Of a DNA stretch of 64,000 nt, positions 40,890-53,939 are shown one piece after another. The notes under the pieces are model-generated. The model did no database searches. It was not told the DNA's origin and saw nothing but the letters and a program-made list of their open reading frames with translations. Numbering within the stretch: the stretch's first letter is position 1; the number at the start of each line of letters is the position of its first letter. The stretch covers positions 45,062,048-45,126,047 of the forward strand of contig NC_089850.1 of the NCBI RefSeq assembly GCF_036373705.1. Reading direction: 5' to 3'. Both the position numbers and the translations under genes were made by a program. The DNA is from Amia ocellicauda (Eukaryota; Chordata; Actinopteri; Amiiformes; Amiidae).

Positions 40890-42564
40890 GGCGATCTGGA
40901 CAAGTGGGGCACTTCAGGAAACAAGTGTCTTGCGCCACCCCTGCCCCCCCACTCCCTCTCTGTAGGTCACTGTTAGAAACTGTACTGATATTCCAGTGGG
41001 GTTTGAGCTCATGTATGCATTCACTACAAATATTCATGTAGATGAAAAGGTAAAACATTTATTGAAAATGAGTTTTTAATGGCAGGCAATATTCATAATA
41101 TGTACAACTGCAGTGTAAACAGACTCCCTGTTAGACCTTTTTGTATGCCTATAAGAAAACTGTATGAGACTATATATAGCTACCAAACTGAAAGTTTAAA
41201 GTCATTCTGTGAATTCTGCAATAATCCTCTATACTTCAGGAAGTTTTCTAATTAAAAAAAGAATGTTTGCACACACTTCTTCATTGCAAAATCTCATATA
41301 TATTTCTGTAAAGCCATAATTTGTTTTGCGTATATTTTGTGATAACATTAAGGAATACATTTTTGCAATACAAGGAATATATTGTCTTTACAATATGATC
41401 AAACAATGTGTTAAATGTCTTTTTTCACAAAAAAATGTATACATATTTTCTAGAAAAATACAAATTAGTTCTGCTTATTTATATTACAGCTTGTGCCAAA
41501 TTATAACAAATTATCAAAATAAACCACCTAAGTTGTACTACAGCTTAGCAAATACTGAGAAAAGTAATGATCAATACCTCAATAACAAATACAAAATGAA
41601 GACACAAGCATTTCTACAGAGTTAATACATTTTGATTGATCATGGAAATCATATAGGCATATCAATCGAGATAGAGAGATTGAACTAAGTTAATAGATAT
41701 CTAACTCTGGTCGGTCACCAGATAGTTACCCCTTTGACACTGTGTAGCTTCTCCTTGACTGACATTCAGACGGAGCTCCTATATATAAACCCACATCCTG
41801 GGTGTTTATCAGACACATTTTCATGAGTTTCATTTTCATCCTGCAAACCAGGATTTCTGACCTTGAGCCAAATTAAATCAAAACTTTGACCTACCCGCTA
41901 ATAGAAAACTACAGACCTGTTCATCATAGCGGTTACACAATAAAGCATTAACATTACTAAGATTCCAGAATAATCAAGGGTTATTTCTCAGCATCGATTT
42001 GTGTAAATGTTTATATATGCAGAGGGAAATATTGTTTTAAAAGGCACAACAGACATTAATAAGCTGAATATTTTTTCATAATGATTTGTTATTAAAGATT
42101 AAATTGTAACCTTAACATAGCAAAACAAACGAACAAAATAACTAAACGAACAACATCAGCAACAAAAACACACACAAAAACAAGTCTTTCAGTATTAGCA
42201 AAATAATTGCCAACATTGTCATGATACATTTAGAAGAATATATTTATGTAAAACAGGTAAAATGAAATGTTTCACTGAAGTCTATGTTCATATTTGGCTC
42301 ACACAGAGCTGTGAGACACATACTGTAAATGTAATTTTTATTGAGGTTAGATACCTGTCCCTGAAAGCTTTATTAATCTACATAAATGCAGGTACTGCAA
42401 AATCCCAATAGAGTACTGTTATGTAATTAAAGCTCAACATACTGTAAAAAGCAATACAGAACCAAACTATGAAAGAGACAGAATTTTTTGTGTGTTTAAA
42501 AATAAAAATCCTAATCCTGATCATTTGAAGGTTGTATGAAAAATAATCTTCATATTTCCATTAT
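40890..42564 (-). other. rhag: rhag downstream flank and probable 3'UTR
   Basis: No gene was recognised. Candidate AATAAA signals for rhag on the - strand lie at 42369-42374 and 42337-42342. A short dispersed repeat copy is at about 41862-41920. Confidence 0.5.
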
Positions 42565-45500
42565 TCAGGCCTCTGCCTTGTTCTTGGAATGGTCTCCATG
42601 AGTCAGACTCTCCTCGTTCTCTTCTTCCTCTTCAGGTACCTATAAAAGACAGAATTCACGATTAGAGGTCACTATTATCACATGACGGTTTCACTGGCAT
42701 TGCACACATCATGTTTGTACATTGGGAAATGATGGACAGTCCCAACACCATGCCAGTAATTGAAATACTTATCTGAGTAAAGCTTCCACTGACATTTGTA
42801 AATTTGCAGTTTTCTTCTGATAACATGAAAAAGGCATGATAAAAACAGCACATCTGTTTAACATACCTCCCAATAAATGGAGTCATTGAAGCAGTTTTGA
42901 TCAGGTGGTTGTCCCCAGCAGGGAAGCTTCATGATGAAACCTGGGGTTAATAATAAATGATATGTTTAACATTTGCAAGTATATCATTACACCTCACACA
43001 TGATCATTGGTAAAATCAGTCTTTGGAGGAAGTGCGTGTAGTTGTTCATGGCAGGAGGACTAAAAGACTACAGGTCCCAGGATACAGGTTAATCACTCAC
43101 AGGGTAATGCAGAAACATGTTGCTGATTGGAGTGGGGTTCTTATATAAAGGAAGCATTTGGATTTAGTTTGGGGAGGGAGTTTAGGAGGTACAAGTTCTG
43201 TGTTTTGTTTAGGTACTGTTCCTGGTGGATTAACCATTTTACTGATACAACAAATTCACATGCTTTCACTTTAAACCTCATCACACAAACACTATTATGA
43301 ATTTTATAATGTGATCAGCACCCTACAACTGAAATGCCTATACAGACAATCTCCTGTTCAATACAATTACACAGTTATGTCTTAAAAAAGGCACCATTTA
43401 ATTGATGTGTGGTACACACCTGTAAGAGCTCCACCCACAAGGGCAATGCCCAACGATGCTGCCAGGGCTAGTGCTTGATTGCCAGCACTGTAACTGAGAG
43501 GGAGGAAAAGAAAGAAAATGACCAAACCTGAAACATATTATCTTTAGTGTAATCTCTAGATATAAACCTTGAATAATTAAATAAATCTGTGTATCTTGTT
43601 ATTCTGTACACAACGTGTATGATTGTATGATATTGCAGCAGTCCCAGAACATGAATGTCTATTTTCCATATACATTAGCTACTTTACTGATTTTAATTTA
43701 AAGCTTGTATGTCAGATGCACTGTTTAAAAACTTACAAGCTTTCCACAAGAGAAACACACCAGTGCCCCTTTTTAAGGTCAAATAATCTATCCTGTATGC
43801 AATCATGTATGCAAGTAAGAATAATCTATCCAAGAAAATATCAGCACAGTTTACAAAATCAAACTCCAGGATGGCTGAAAATGAACGAATTAATATGAAT
43901 GAAAAAATCAATCAACAGATAACCTGTTTAAACAAAATATTTATAATATGAAATAGTGTACATTAAATGTGTAGCAATGTATAGCTGAGTTCTAAATATG
44001 ACTTTGTTCATTTGCCATCCCGGATTTTACTTACTTTGCCTTTGCTCCCAGTGCGCAGGCAATAATGCCAGCTATCCCTCCCAGAATCCCAGGCATGCCG
44101 TGGAGGTTGTGAACTCCACATGTGTCTTGGATGCATAGTTTAGATGCCAGTATTGGCTACAAAAAAGATAATACCACTTTTCAGAAAAGATCAACATGAT
44201 ATTAAATCCACAGAGATGTTAGTTAATCTTGTACCAGTTGAAAATTAAATACGCACTGTACTAAACCAAAACACTGACTCTGCCAGTTGCAAAATACTGT
44301 GCTGGGCTTGACTTTGTGGATTTTGTTTTGATAGAGGAATTTCCCTTCCACTTAATGCAAATGCACCATCGAGTATTGATTTTTCTGGCTGTAGTCGACT
44401 AGAAACTGCATGCAGTTATGCTTTATGGTACGGTGTAGGTAAGCAGGCTTTGAAATGTTTAACTTTCAGATATGTGCAGCCAGTAATTTCAAATGATAAT
44501 GGTGCAACAGACTACACAAACCAAGGGATAATACAATTTTGTGGTGTGTATGATGCACCTTAGACTTGCAGCAAAGTGTACAGTTCATGCTAAGGTTTCA
44601 CAAAAGAGGTACTTACTGTCAAAAACTTGAATCCCAAAGTGGAGATGATTCCTGCTACAAACCCTATCAGCATGGCTCCAAAAGGCTCAATGTTCATGTC
44701 CGCACAGGTGCCCACAGCCACTCCTCCTGCCAGGGTGGCATTCTGGATATGCACCTGCACAGAAAAGACAGTGTGACAGTGCTGTTCTGTAAAAGGGTAT
44801 TTTTCTGAAGGATTGCTTTGCCATGTCTTTGTGTCACTCATACAGTGAAAAGTAAACCTTTCACCCCCTGGTGTTTGCTGAGAGAGACTTAATTAAGCAA
44901 AAACCAAAGCTATCCACAATCGGATCAGAGTTGTGTTTCCTACAGTGATGTCATACGTGCAAATATGTATTAATGTGACTCAACAGTTCTAATTAAACCA
45001 CATATAATATGGATTAGATACTTATTGCTTACCATATCCAGCTTTCCTTTCTCTTGCACTAGACTTGAGACTGCATATGCTGAGAGGACGCAGGCCGCCA
45101 ATGAAAAGTAAGTGTTAATCACAGCGTTGAACTGCATTTGGCCAGGCTCAGCAATGGCTGAATTGAAGCTGGGCCAAAACATCCACAGGAAAACTGTACC
45201 TGAAATTAAATGAATATAATTGGTCATATACATTTATTTTATAACAAAATAAAAATAAAAATAAAAATGTTATATAATATTTGTGTGTTAAACGTATGTG
45301 ATGCAACAAATACACACTTTATTCCCCTACAGATACAGTATGTATAATTAAATGGCAAGTATAAAATTTGAAAATTAATTCCAATAATTTGAAGATTACT
45401 GTCATAAGAATGTATAACGCTAAATTAAAGAAATTTGACTGTAAACAGCTACTCCACCTATTGCAAAAACTTTAATTGAGTTTATGAAGAAAATAAGCAG

Positions 45501-48500
45501 TTGCAGCCATTTGCCAGAAGATGGCAGCAAGTGCCAAGCACACATAGACCGACAGATACTAAAAAACAGACAGAAAATCTTCCGCACTGACATACACTTA
45601 AATGTATAAGGATTTCTGAATACAACAAATCCAACAAACAATGACAGAGACTCAGTAACCAACTAAATACTATATACATATATTACTAATCAGACAGTCA
45701 TGTTGATTTGCCCCAATAAACTTTAAGTAAATGTTAAATGTCAGTTTAAGCATTTTAAATTCAGCTTCTCTTTGAAGCTTTGGACTTGAAAATTAATCAT
45801 GGAAAAATGGATAAAGAACATGATAATATATAATGATGATCTAACTCTATCCAGCAATGCTATTCTTGCCTTATAACCTACAGCCTATGATCTGATGTCA
45901 TGCAAAATGTCTGTCCACAATAGTGAACATTTTTACATGGCCTGAACGTCAAGCCGTTTTGTTGTCATCTTACCGATCATTGCAAATAAGTCAGAGTGAT
46001 AGACAGAGCCTTCGTTCTCATGTCCGTTCTTCAGACCAGGCCGATACAGCGTGCGGGCTACAGCCAGGCCAAAGTACGCCCCAAAAGCGTGGATTATCAT
46101 CGAGGCTCCAACATCCGATGCCTGTTTGTAGACAGAAAGAAATACTACATTAACAAAATATACACTCACCTAAAGGATTATTAGGAACACCATACTAATA
46201 CTGTGTTTGACCCCCTTTCGCCTTCAGAACTGCCTTAATTCTACGTGGCATTGATTCAACAAGGTGCTGAAAGCATTCTTTAGAAATGTTGGCCCATATT
46301 GATAGGATAGCATCTTGCAGTTGATGGAGATTTGTGGGATGCACATCCAGGGCACGAAGCTCCCGTTCCACCACATCCCAAAGATGCTCTATTGGGTTGA
46401 GATCTGGTGACTGTGGGGGCCAGTTTAGTACAGTGAACTCATTGTCATGTTCAAGAAACCAATTTGAAATGATTCGACCTTTGTGACATGGTGCATTATC
46501 CTGCTGGAAGTAGCCATCAGAGGATGGGTACATGGTGGTCATAAAGGGATGGACATGGTCAGAAACAATGCTCAGGTAGGCCGTGGCATTTAAACGATGC
46601 CCAATTGGCACTAAGGGGCCTAAAGTGTGCCAAGAAAACATCCCCCACACCATTACACCACCACCACCAGCCTGCACAGTGGTAACAAGACATGATGGAT
46701 CCATGTTCTCATTCTGTTTACGCCAAATTCTGACTCTACCATCTGAATGTCTCAACAGAAATCGAGACTCATCAGACCAGGCAACATTTTTCCAGTCTTC
46801 AACTGTCCAATTTTGGTGAGCTTGTGCAAATTGTAGCCTCTTTTTCCTATTTGTAGTGGAGATGAGTGGTACCCGGTGGGGTCTTCTGCTGTTGTAGCCC
46901 ATCCGCCTCAAGGTTGTACGTGTTGTGGCTTCACAAATGCTTTGCTGCATACCTCGGTTGTAACGAGTGGTTATTTCAGTCAAAGTTGCTCTTCTATCAG
47001 CTTGAATCAGTCGGCCCATTCTGCTCTGACCTCTAGCATCAACAAGGCATTTTCGCCCACAGGACTGCCGCATACTGGATGTTTTTCCCTTTTCACACCA
47101 TTCTTTGTAAACCCTAGAAATGGTTGTGCGTGAAAATCCCAGTAACTGAGCAGATTGTGAAAAACTCAGACCGGCCCGTCTGGCACCAACAACCATGCCA
47201 CGCTCAAAATTGCTTAAATCACCTTTCTTTCCCATTCAGACATTCAGTTTGGAGTTCAGGAGATTGTCTTGACCAGGACCACACCCCTAAATGCATTGAA
47301 GCAACTGCCATGTGATTGGTTGGTTAGATAATTGCATTAATGAGAAATTGAACAGGTGTTCCTAATAATCCTTTAGGTGAGTGTATATGTATAGTAATTT
47401 TTTTATGTACATTTGGCTATCAATGAATTCATCTAACCAAGTAATTAAGATCCTTATTCCTATTACATGTCAGTTTTTTCCCCCCGTTGGTATTAAAAAA
47501 AATTATCCCAGGATTGGCAGAAAAAAAATAAAAGCACTTACCTCTAATACCTCTGCCACTAGATGTTCATTAATTGAAAATATAGTGATTTCCAAAATCG
47601 TCATAATGAGCAACTGGACAGGACTTGTTTTGCCCAAGACGGCTCCAAATGAAATGAGAACAGTCGCTGTGCTGAAATCAGCATTAATTATCCTGCAGGT
47701 GACAAGAAAATTTTATTTTTTTGTTATCTTAAATATATGTAATGTTTTTTAATGCATGTGGTATGCTCTAGGGACAGATAGGTATTCATAGGATAATCTA
47801 CTGATATCTGTCTACTTAACTATATATATGGTTATTTCAAAATCAACCTAATGTCTAAATGAATAATTAATAAAGACTAAATTGTGTAATTGTCATGGAT
47901 CTGTAAGCTATAGTTGATATATGATTAGTTTTTTGTAAAGGTGGTGTTATACATCTTAAATAATCATGTTTAAATAGGCTCCACAGCTGCTAATTTTTAA
48001 TATGTGTGATTCTCCCTCCAAGCTCTCCGCCTACGCCACCCTTGTTGTAGGGATGCATTACAACAATATTAATAAAAAAGCTTTATACATTAATTAACTA
48101 TTAATAGTAGTAGAGCTGTTAGTTAAACAACAATAATAATCATTTTTCTAATCTGATGTAGATATGATGTGAACCTCATGTATTGTTTACAGTCTTGTAT
48201 GTTTTCCCCATTGGCTCTCATAGAATGATTCAGTTTTAGCTTATGTCTATAGTTTTACTGGACTGGATAACTGCTGATGCTGATTTAGGCTTCAACATAA
48301 ATGTGCAGGTAATGCTGCACTTCACAAATTCATTATTAAACACCCTAAATTAAAACAACAACATACACTTCCTAATAAACAAACCTCCAACTTATCGAGC
48401 AACTTCATATGCACTGGACTGGTTTAACTCTTAGTCTTATATATAGAAAATATATGTATAATTACTTGAAAATGCTGACTTTGATTTTATTATCACTCAT

Positions 48501-51500
48501 ATGCCAAAAGCCTTGCATCAGTAGGCCCCACTGAAGTCCAAATGCAGCCAAAAGCAGGTTGATTCCCACGCTGCTAAAGCCATATTTTTTCAGGAACGTC
48601 ATCAAGAAGCCAAAACCGATGAAGATCATCACATGTACATCCTGGAACACTGGGGAGAAAAGTGTGATGTCATTCATTAGAGCTGTTTCTATCAAAAGAA
48701 AAGCAGTCAGATCTTGTAAAGCAGACACATTTGTATCAGAAAGAGAGTTTATGATTATCTTTAGGCCTCAGGTGATGACAATGCTTAGGCCTAGACCAAA
48801 TCAAAACTCTGACCTACCTTCGGGAATTACAAATTACAGACTGGTACCCAGGTTTAAGATATGAATTGTCAGGGAGCCACTTTCTCATACATATTACCAA
48901 ACATGCGATAAGGTTCAAGTTTGTGGTCTGTGCTTTGCGGTGGGTGAAACATGAAGATTCCCAAGAATCCAGTGGGGACAACTGAAATGATCAGATTTCT
49001 CTCTCTTTTTGTTGCTTTTAAACTCTTCAGCATCAATTCAATCTTCTGTGTTAAAAAGGGTGAAATTCTGTTAAGCTCTGATTGGAATTTAAATTGAAAC
49101 ATGCTTTAACTAACACTATTTAACTTGTTTGTGCCCTTTCGCTCTCCTGTCCTCCACTCATGATCCGAATTACCGACATTCAGAAGGAGATCCTTGAACA
49201 AGCTGCGTCTTGTGTCGCCATTTAAAAAAAAGACTCATTAATGATTTAATACAGCTGGTTTTATTATTCGGAGGAATGTTTCAGTTGCAATTTCTTAGGT
49301 CACAAGTCTGAAAACTGTACTACATCCTCACTGTTTCCTCTATACATTTGAATCAAACAGTATTCACAATAATCAGCAACTGTTTTGTATAATATGAAAT
49401 AATAGAATAATGATGTTAATAATTATAATAAATAGTATCTTTTGGTGTCTTTGAGTTAAGTGAGTCTGTGTCTTAAAGCCCAGTGATTGATGATGATGAA
49501 CTAAACCACTAGTTAAAAGTGGATGGGAGTGCCTGAAGAGCACAATACAATAGCTAAACTAAAAGCCAAGAGCCACAGTGCTGGGTGGGTCCACCTGGCC
49601 TGCAAATCCCTCAGGACATAACACTTTTGTTTTTCAAGTTGCTAATGACACTTAACACACAGCCAGAGTTGAACGAACTCCTTACACCAGAAGAAAGGAC
49701 AGCAAAATGTGAAACTGAAGTGTTTATGTTAAAATTACACCTCTTTTTGGCACCACAGGGGAAAGCTTGAATTTGGGAGCATTGTGATTGTATACAAGGT
49801 TAACATCTGAAAAAGAGATTGAGGATTTTCCAGTATTAAAGCGTAAACAACATTTCCTGCAAAGGCATTGTGCTGCGCTTGTTTCCAGGAAAGTGTGGAC
49901 TGGAATACTCCAGAGCTTTGTCACAATACGGTACACCTATTCTGGGGTCTGTGTGCATGTTTTTGGGGGTCAGTCAATGGATGTATCGTTGTCTAAACCA
50001 TTCACCGATAGAGGAGTCCAAACAGGCCATGTGTGTGATCCATTGTACCATGTCTAATCAATCGATCAACTGATCTTCAATAGGAAAGTGTAATTTGAAA
50101 GTAGGCCTACAACTTAACCAAGTCATGAATTATATAGACAAACCATTAATCAATAGAAAAGAATGTCAAGTAATGCTTCAGGGAACCAAACTGCTTATTC
50201 AGCTGGCATTGTGCCTTATGCTGTTCTTGTGTTAAGCTTGTCTTGCTGCTATTTCTGAGAATGTCTGCAATGCCAGGGGGGTACACCTGTCATGCCTTCA
50301 AACATCAAACGTACAGTGTCTGCAAACTCTCTGGTGGGTCTAAGAATACTCTTCAGAAACTCCAGAATGTACGAAACTCTGCAGCTAGTGTGCTGACGAG
50401 GTTTGACTCACATAATCACATAACCCCTATACCAAACTCCTTACACTGGTTACCACTCAAATACCGTATCGATTATAAAGTGCTTTTGCTGACATTCAAA
50501 GCCAGGATGGGAATCTCTCCCCCTTACATCTTGGACCTACTCTCACACTATACTCCTGGTTGTGCTTTGCGTGTTTCTAATGCCGGTCTTATATAAAATT
50601 AAGATTATTTAGAAAGCAGCAGCTCTCACCATCTCTCTCAAAAACTACTCCTACTCGGTCCCTGTGAAGAGGTTTGTATAAATGACTGGACATTAGACAT
50701 TCCTATTTAGGGACATCTTGCAGACTAGAGAAATGTGTGAGAAGATTACATGTATGTTCAACGTACAGTGCCATTCTGTTAAAGTCTGCTGGTAGTAAGT
50801 GAGGCAGAGAAGGTTGCGTGTGAGATAATGGGATACTTCTGTGTAATTTTATTTTTCAAGGGCAACAGCTGTTAGCATTTGAAATCAATCATTAGAGAGC
50901 CTGGTCAGAAAGGTCTGCTCAGCAGTAGCCCTACAGGAACTACACGAGAACAAAGCCCTAGGAGAGATCCGACTCCTAGGAAAGATAAAAACAAACACAT
51001 AACTAACTGCCCTGTACAATTCCAAATGTTATCTCTGCACATGGCGGTGCTATGCCATGTCATGGACATGAGTTGCATGCTACATACACAACTTGCTTTA
51101 AAATAAAAAGTAAGACATTTCATTTTTGAAGTTCGATGTGTTTAAGAGTTTAGTTAAAAATTAGCAAATTTCTCTATTCATGAGAACTTGTGTACTTGTC
51201 TGGCTCTGGACAATTTTGTGGAAATGCTAAAAAGTATTAATTGAATAATCTTACATTAACTAATTTTGTTGTAAACCTTTTTCTGTATGATCTGTATTAA
51301 AATCAAAACAAAACACTTGGCTTGGCTGTCCGGACAGCATGTGTTTCTGCCATTACAATGTTTCTACTGTTTCTACAATTTAAAGATGTGGGTCATCAGT
51401 GTCAATCTGTAAGTGACCCACACCCTTCCCTACAAATATTAAAACTCATAAGAGGTATCAAATGGGCATTAGAGTTCTTAAATCTGAAAGAATTTCCAGT

Positions 51501-53896
51501 TTATAAACATGTTTATATTTTTTAAAAAATAACACAAAAGGGTATGTTTTAAAGCTTACCTATGCTTGCATACATTATTTTTACAGGTACAGTAAAACAT
51601 ATTTTTGTAATCGTAATTGTTAACATTTAAATCATAACATTTCACAAATTAAACACTTTAGGAATCAGAGTTATTGTTAATAATTTTATTCTGTCAAATT
51701 AAATGCTTGACAAATACATATTTAGCTCCTTTTCTAAAAAAAGAAACACCAGCTTCTGTTCTTGCTCAGACTAAACTTGTCCTTGCCTGCCAAAAACTAC
51801 TTTCACTTTCCAGCACACAGGAATTGCTAATTGCTTTAACAGCCATCAGTTATTTTTTTTTTTTTTGATGATCAGTTTCCTTTCCAAGTGTAACAATTTC
51901 TCAAACAATGCTGAACAATAGAGCAAAATCTCATCTCTATCAGAGTAGAGGATGTTATTAAAAAACACTTAGAGAAAATAAATAAAGTCTGAGGACAATT
52001 AATTAGAATTTCATATCTGTATTTTCTGGGGAATGCACCCTGTTGTACTTAACAATACATCTGGTAGCCATAGTCTAGTCTAGTGAACACTTGCTTCACT
52101 TGAACTATCTCCTGAAAACACCAGATGTTGAGTGTTTCAGTTAATCTAAGTTCTTCATATGTGCCCCACCCATGGTATATATCTTTCTTTAGAAACCAGT
52201 GTAACAGTTCAGATAAAAAACGTTCTGAAGGAATAGTCATAAGCAATGAATAACGGGAAATTAGAAGAATGTATTGTAAAGTAAACACAAGCATCACACA
52301 ACAGAACTTATTTGATATGTCGGTCAGACTGTCCAGGTGCTTTAAATGTTCCAGTACAGTTAACATACAGAAAACACAAGAACAGACCATGCACATCAGA
52401 TATTGAACACACAACTATTTTTGGAATACACAAAATAAATGAGTCAGTGCTGTGTGCAGTGATGTACATGCATTTTAGGGTGGTGTGGTACTTTAGGGAG
52501 CTTGTAAAGAACAATATCAAATATATATGTAAATACAATTTTGAAAATATCAGTAGCATTTATTTTATAGTTTAAGAGTTATTTTTAATTGAAAATATAT
52601 TATGTTTGATTTAACTTGCATCTACTTTGTAGACACTTTAAAACAAGTATAATAAACTCCGTATACATTGTGTAATGTAATATACAGAGCAGTGGTTTTC
52701 AAAACGGTCCTTAATTGACCTAACAAAGCAATATACCATTCAATTAAGTAATTAAGACCTAGGTTGGAACAAAAACCAGCAGGGCAGGGATACTCCAGGA
52801 CCGGTTTGAAAACCCCTGATACAGTCTTATATTATACAGTCTCAACTCAAAATCACTCGCAAGCCCAATGGTGGCATTAATACAAAATAATATGACTATA
52901 TTTAGAATGTTCCTCATATTATACAAGAGATAAATGTCCTTGTCTGTGCAGGTCTGAGAGAGTTGCGTGGAGACGTGGAGATAGAAAGCTGTCTATACCT
53001 TTTCATTTCTATTGTAACAACTATTGAGGACAAGCACAGCATTGCAGGGCTCCATACCTACAAGGATAGGTGTAGTACAAACAGCTATTATGACTGAAAT
53101 TATTGTATTGGTTTTTGCTTTATTGTAATGTGATTCTTGAAGTGGGTATATTTAGGGACAGCTGTAAGGCACCCTGGGTCAGGGCACATCTGCTAATAGT
53201 AATCACCATGCTATAGGTCTGCTCTCTGTCTGTCACACTGCCGCCCTCACTTTTAGACCGGTGGCGGCACTCCTGGCTGGACATGAACCTAACTGGACCC
53301 AGCTGATTACCCTCAGAGGTTTTGAATTACAAAAGTTAGAGAAAGACAGACAGCAAGATAATTTCTTGGGCAGTTATTGTGTGAGAATTTGAACATTGCC
53401 TGGGCATAAAACTAAGGCTTAAGACAAACGCATGCATTCATAATTTTAGCAAGATGATCTCACACACATATAGTTCATATAATAATACATAATTCATATC
53501 ATATTTTCTGCCAAAACACTGATGAAGTGCTCTAACATAGAAGTGAAAATCAACAAAGTCCAATAAATATTCAATGACATCCTGAACAAACACAGTCGCC
53601 TAATCTATCTATCTATGTATACATATTCTTCTATCCATCTGTCTGTAAGAAATTGTACACACACAGTATACAGCATTCACAACTTAGACCCCATGAGGAG
53701 AAAGATAGAAAAAGAACTCAAGCAACAGCTGAGGAAAATACTTACTAGGGTACAGCTTGATGCCGGAGGATGTTTCATTGTGACCTCCGTGAGACGTATC
53801 ATGATGACCTTGACTCTCATAGGTTACAAAAATTCCAAATAAAATAATTGTAACAATTTCCAGAGTAATGGCCAGAATAGGGAATTTTAACCTCAT
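42565..53896 (-). CDS. rhag: Rh-associated glycoprotein (RhAG), ten exons
   Basis: RhAG is a multi-pass membrane ammonia/CO2 channel of the Amt/Mep/Rh family, found in erythrocytes and, in fish, also gill. Exons on the - strand: 53746-53896, 48466-48649, 47542-47692, 45974-46121, 45033-45199, 44617-44754, about 44035-44156, 43420-43493, 42867-42940, 42565-42639. All join in phase at GT/AG borders, giving 427 residues, somewhat longer than human (409). Start [10 protein letters not shown] matches the family. Residue 40 is an NET sequon in the first loop. The channel twin His are His173 ([11 protein letters not shown]) and His329 ([10 protein letters not shown]). GTCADM in exon 6 and [17 protein letters not shown] in exon 9 fit RhAG better than RhBG/RhCG. 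Exon lengths 151, 148, 167, 138 and 74 are typical of Rh genes. The C-terminus is an acidic tail. No disabling change was seen. Confidence 0.97.
46163..47383 (-). mobile_element. Complete Tc1-like element (DD36E type) in rhag intron 3
   Basis: Inverted repeats start CACTCACCTAAAGGATTATT (46163) and end with the complement at 47383, flanked by TA at 46161-46162 and 47384-47385. The element is 1221 bp and encodes one full transposase on the - strand. It lies in the same transcriptional direction as rhag, between exons 3 and 4. It is nearly identical to the copy at 58771-59962. Confidence 0.96.
46195..47235 (-). CDS. Tc1-like transposase, intact, 346 residues
   Basis: This is a cut-and-paste DNA transposase of the Tc1/mariner superfamily acting on the flanking inverted repeats. 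Residues 1-110 form the paired-like DNA-binding domain with two helix-turn-helix parts ([33 protein letters not shown]) and a GRK-type hook between them. The catalytic domain has Asp155 (WSDESRF), a Gly-rich box ([10 protein letters not shown]), Asp246 (QQDNAPCH) and Glu283 (NPIEHLW). I count 36 residues between Asp246 and Glu283, matching the DD36E group (reported as Incomer). Start [13 protein letters not shown] and end GGQTQY lie just inside the repeats, so the frame appears complete with no stop. All three catalytic acids are present. Confidence 0.95.
   Translation of the reverse strand: MGKKGDLSNFERGMVVGARRAGLSFSQSAQLLGFSRTTISRVYKEWCEKGKTSSMRQSCGRKCLVDARGQSRMGRLIQADRRATLTEITTRYNRGMQQSICEATTRTTLRRMGYNSRRPHRVPLISTTNRKKRLQFAQAHQNWTVEDWKNVAWSDESRFLLRHSDGRVRIWRKQNENMDPSCLVTTVQAGGGGVMVWGMFSWHTLGPLVPIGHRLNATAYLSIVSDHVHPFMTTMYPSSDGYFQQDNAPCHKGRIISNWFLEHDNEFTVLNWPPQSPDLNPIEHLWDVVERELRALDVHPTNLHQLQDAILSIWANISKECFQHLVESMPRRIKAVLKAKGGQTQY
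48780..48842. repeat. Short dispersed repeat copy
   Basis: CCAAATCAAAACTCTGACCT followed by ACC and an AATTACAAATTACAGAC block. It resembles 41862-41920 (AAATCAAAACTTTGACCTAC, then AAAACTACAGACC) and more weakly 14918-14975. It lies in rhag intron 1, just upstream of exon 2. Confidence 0.5.
50243..50620 (+). mobile_element. L2-like LINE ORF2 fragment in rhag intron 1
   Basis: The frame from 50243 contains [57 protein letters not shown] and [12 protein letters not shown], the region downstream of the reverse transcriptase core in L2-clade elements. It is antisense to rhag and truncated at both ends. No tail was recognised. Confidence 0.85.
52690..52818. mobile_element. hAT-type MITE (129 bp)
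   Basis: Ends are CAGTGGTTTTCAAAACGGTC and GACCGGTTTGAAAACCCCTG, an imperfect inverted repeat of the CAG...CTG type. Flanking 8-mers ATACAGAG (52682-52689) and ATACAGTC (52819-52826) agree at 6 of 8 positions, consistent with an old 8-bp target duplication. There is no coding capacity. It lies in rhag intron 1. Confidence 0.75.
53156..53204 (+). repeat. L2-like tail remnant
   Basis: GGCACCCTGGGTCAGGGCAC then ATCTGCTAATAGTAAT is a diverged copy of the L2-like terminal motif seen at 22040 and 22905. Confidence 0.55.
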
Positions 53897-53939
53897 GTTG
53901 GTTGCATATGCAGGCATGCTGGAACTCCGTGGTCCTGTA

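Noticed and set aside
46583..47315. + strand ORFs over the DD36E element (and mirror ones at 58839-59529)
   Set aside because: They occur identically on the antisense of both transposase copies and have no family of their own.
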